From contig JABFST010000247.1 in the NCBI GenBank assembly GCA_013140465.1, positions 1 through 8,477 on the forward strand: a stretch of DNA of 8,477 nucleotides. Reading direction: 5' to 3'. Origin of the DNA: Methylococcaceae bacterium (GTDB lineage Bacteria > Pseudomonadota > Gammaproteobacteria > Methylococcales > Methylomonadaceae). The notes beneath the pieces were generated by a model. It was not told where the DNA came from and searched no databases. It saw only the letters and a program-made list of their open reading frames with translations. Position 1 is the stretch's first letter, and every line of letters starts with the position of its first letter. The position numbers were made by a program, and so were the translations under genes. Below are positions 8,101-8,477 of this stretch, one piece after another.

Positions 8101-8281
8101 TGAAGACCAATGTGCGGCTTGTCATGGCGCCGACCACAAAGGTACGCGCTTGTCTAAAACCCCTGTAGACCGCGAGTTTATTGATGAAAAAGGGGCTAAG
8201 AAAGCCGTTAAGGCTGGCACTGCCATCGCCTGTGACCTGTGCCATAGCTTGCAAAAAAGCTTTCCCGCCAAACGGGTTTAA
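5126..8281 (+). CDS. Large exported nine-heme c-type cytochrome with N-terminal Ig/PKD-like domains
   Basis: The protein has 1051 residues. A signal peptide (Arg5-Arg6, hydrophobic core 13-26, AAAA cleavage near 29-30) has no lipobox, so it is exported but not lipid-anchored by sequence. Residues about 31-120 form a beta-rich domain with Cys95 and Cys117. Residues about 121-212 are PKD-like, with YEWDF at 158-162 and Cys123/Cys200 as a likely disulfide. A middle region (about 213-460) contains VELRYSAASNP near 290 and a Gly/His stretch at 379-401. Nine CXXCH heme motifs start at residues 485, 614, 712, 735, 784, 873, 910, 996 and 1036. The HAIWPN (881), LQGHTG (900) and GPHNMHPV (941) patches remind me of large hypothetical multiheme cytochromes in other bacteria. 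Fourteen non-motif histidines from 484 onward could supply distal ligands. An electron-transfer role in the periplasm or on the cell surface is inferred; no catalytic site is recognised. The gene appears monocistronic. Confidence 0.93.
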   Translation: MQTNRRHYLHGPSLAILMLLGLGVGTAAAATNPLSISSAVFSKTTNKLVVKANLKGAATGKLLLLHGEGGILAEAAAAASQTFNIPKASLGQTPCTVEVRVGDYSASKAVSGASAECGKIPTCKITSPVAATGLMVNTPVTFAAQAKLKDSKAGPLKYEWDFAGGAMGHPTTLSAQVKFIRSNSHYRVRFSATDTQGRRCESALNVTVGSPPNNLPTKVSEQAAPLRGSELAGTAGDLVVIPYQEWSMQHEGDMKSVKNGYMTFVPIVNNLRAYAFEKARLPLFLGDDKVELRYSAASNPFDPVGADSINSTSRNWPLNAMSFDMATVQKTDIWDMFMGRAASEKASTYKSTSWIMDRYSSGGAPEMDEGTFKYKAADGGGGMGHDHGTQPDGDPNNNDHGRYMPGKANPYQANEPQAFSKFVAEDYAKQPASWFTANLIPKTDIDDAGRVNPYTLMRVEAVQKTTKAVLAKTDGVLSSGRDMHCRECHAKGGIAAPTNPPHTRAACRAGAYGKVADTYVERKDFYYPPCVDKPAYFTVAEAGGDPNNVFDQEYAAALNYSSIHEYYDGIFFLTYMQQGGIDLDYFIRDDEGNPDFTKPNPNLKKTLTDAPANCDGCHFSALNNDVYGRSWYDGGRNDVNDPAYFAGYSVTMHRFHGELQWNADKSGIVRDERGVFVRYPWAKGTASPNRNPKTLFPIFGADGKQLPMEENCLKCHGGQREQHYRDRMYTAGVTCYDCHGDMLGVGGAFTKKGKPGLAVPGDPGDPEDAQEGAFRVPWFDETDCGSCHIGKGSDAVLKTAFDTSDPAQMSRKVDLNNPDAARFAVVPLYKRTIEVSATGRYYPTESFPQYPQIINLETTVFREGKDTHGNVACAACHGAAHAIWPNRDPKANDNVTALQLQGHTGTLLECNVCHTADSFKLKDDLDGGIYSGDAKPHILGGPHNMHPVNDPYWWQEAPNDTLDSTPNSPKRAGGVIKGGWHNDYAQYAGKKGEDQCAACHGADHKGTRLSKTPVDREFIDEKGAKKAVKAGTAIACDLCHSLQKSFPAKRV
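7742..8245 (+). repeat. Duplicated di-heme module in the cytochrome C-terminus
   Basis: Heme 6 (CAACHGAAH, residue 873) and heme 8 (CAACHGADH, residue 996) match almost exactly. Each is followed by a second motif ending in a similar SF-containing tail: heme 7 (CNVCH, 37 residues on) and heme 9 (CDLCH, 40 residues on). The DNA of the two CAACH segments is also nearly identical. This suggests an internal duplication with a period of about 123-126 residues. Confidence 0.55.
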
Positions 8282-8314
8282 GGCTAAGGCTACTGGAATT
8301 GGTTCGTTTAAATT

Positions 8315-8348
8315 GTCGGGTTACGGTTAATACCTAACCCGACTTTTT
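8315..8348 (+). terminator. Rho-independent terminator of the cytochrome gene
   Basis: A 9-bp perfect stem (8315-8323 with 8335-8343) is extended by three more pairs (8325-8327 with 8332-8334) after a bulged C, closed by a TAAT loop, and followed at once by five T. It begins 33 nt after the stop codon. Confidence 0.88.
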
Positions 8349-8357
8349 GTTTACAGC

Positions 8358-8406
8358 AAAGGGCGCAAAGGACACGCAAGATGTGTTTCTTTGGGCCCTT
8401 TTTTTT
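8358..8406 (+). terminator. Second, back-up rho-independent terminator
   Basis: AAAGGGC (8358-8364) pairs with GCCCTTT (8395-8401). After a G/G mismatch there are five more pairs (8366-8370 with 8389-8393), and ACAC/GTGT closes a 7-nt loop. A run of eight T (8399-8406) follows, three of them within the stem. It starts 10 nt after the first terminator's T-run. Confidence 0.7.
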
Positions 8407-8477
8407 GGAAAAAACTGTTAGGCGGATTTGTTGCAAGAGCTTGTAAAAAGGCTGGGGATTCGGGGTCAGGGGATTCG
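8407..8477. repeat. Noncoding right edge with GGGGATTCG direct repeat
   Basis: No coding frame or RNA gene is visible here. GGGGATTCG occurs at 8454-8462 and 8469-8477, a 15-bp period, and the second copy touches the window edge. It may be the start of a longer dispersed or tandem repeat, which cannot be judged from this window. Confidence 0.35.

Noticed and set aside
1..8477. CRISPR array, insertion sequence, tRNA or rRNA genes
   Set aside because: No regularly spaced repeats, transposase frame, terminal inverted repeats with target duplication, or RNA gene signatures were seen on either strand.

Overview
The window holds three genes of a Gram-negative bacterium: a membrane-bound c-di-GMP signalling protein (minus strand, cut by the left edge), an outer-membrane beta-barrel (minus strand) and, diverging from the barrel, a very large exported nine-heme c-type cytochrome (plus strand). 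The barrel's C-terminal aromatic signature and the exported multiheme protein point to a proteobacterium. The style of the cytochrome suggests a gammaproteobacterium, possibly a methanotroph, but no marker gene is present and this is an impression only. Base composition looks close to 50% GC by eye.

Layout. Positions 1-2986 (minus) encode at least 995 residues of a receptor with the order TM, periplasmic dCache-like sensor, TM, HAMP, PAS, GAF, PAS, GGDEF. The reading frame is still open at base 1, where an EAL domain would be expected in many relatives. A 244-bp gap (2987-3230) with no clear terminator separates it from the upstream barrel gene (3231-4604, minus), which has a signal peptide, alternating beta-strand sequence and a terminal Phe. 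A 521-bp divergent intergenic region (4605-5125) carries two perfect inverted repeats, a direct heptamer repeat and an AT-rich tract, and should contain both promoters. The cytochrome gene (5126-8281, plus) has a strong ribosome binding site and is followed by two consecutive rho-independent terminator hairpins, so it is probably transcribed alone. The last 70 bases are noncoding and end in a short GGGGATTCG direct repeat.

How the parts may work together. The cytochrome has a cleavable signal peptide without a lipobox, two N-terminal beta-sandwich domains (Ig/PKD-like), a conserved-looking middle region and nine CXXCH motifs, all in its second half. The last four hemes form a duplicated di-heme module. 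Paired divergently with an outer-membrane barrel, it is a candidate cell-surface or periplasmic electron-transfer module, and the sensory c-di-GMP protein next door may link it to surface or biofilm physiology. The functional link is inference from gene order; the domain content is read directly from the sequence.
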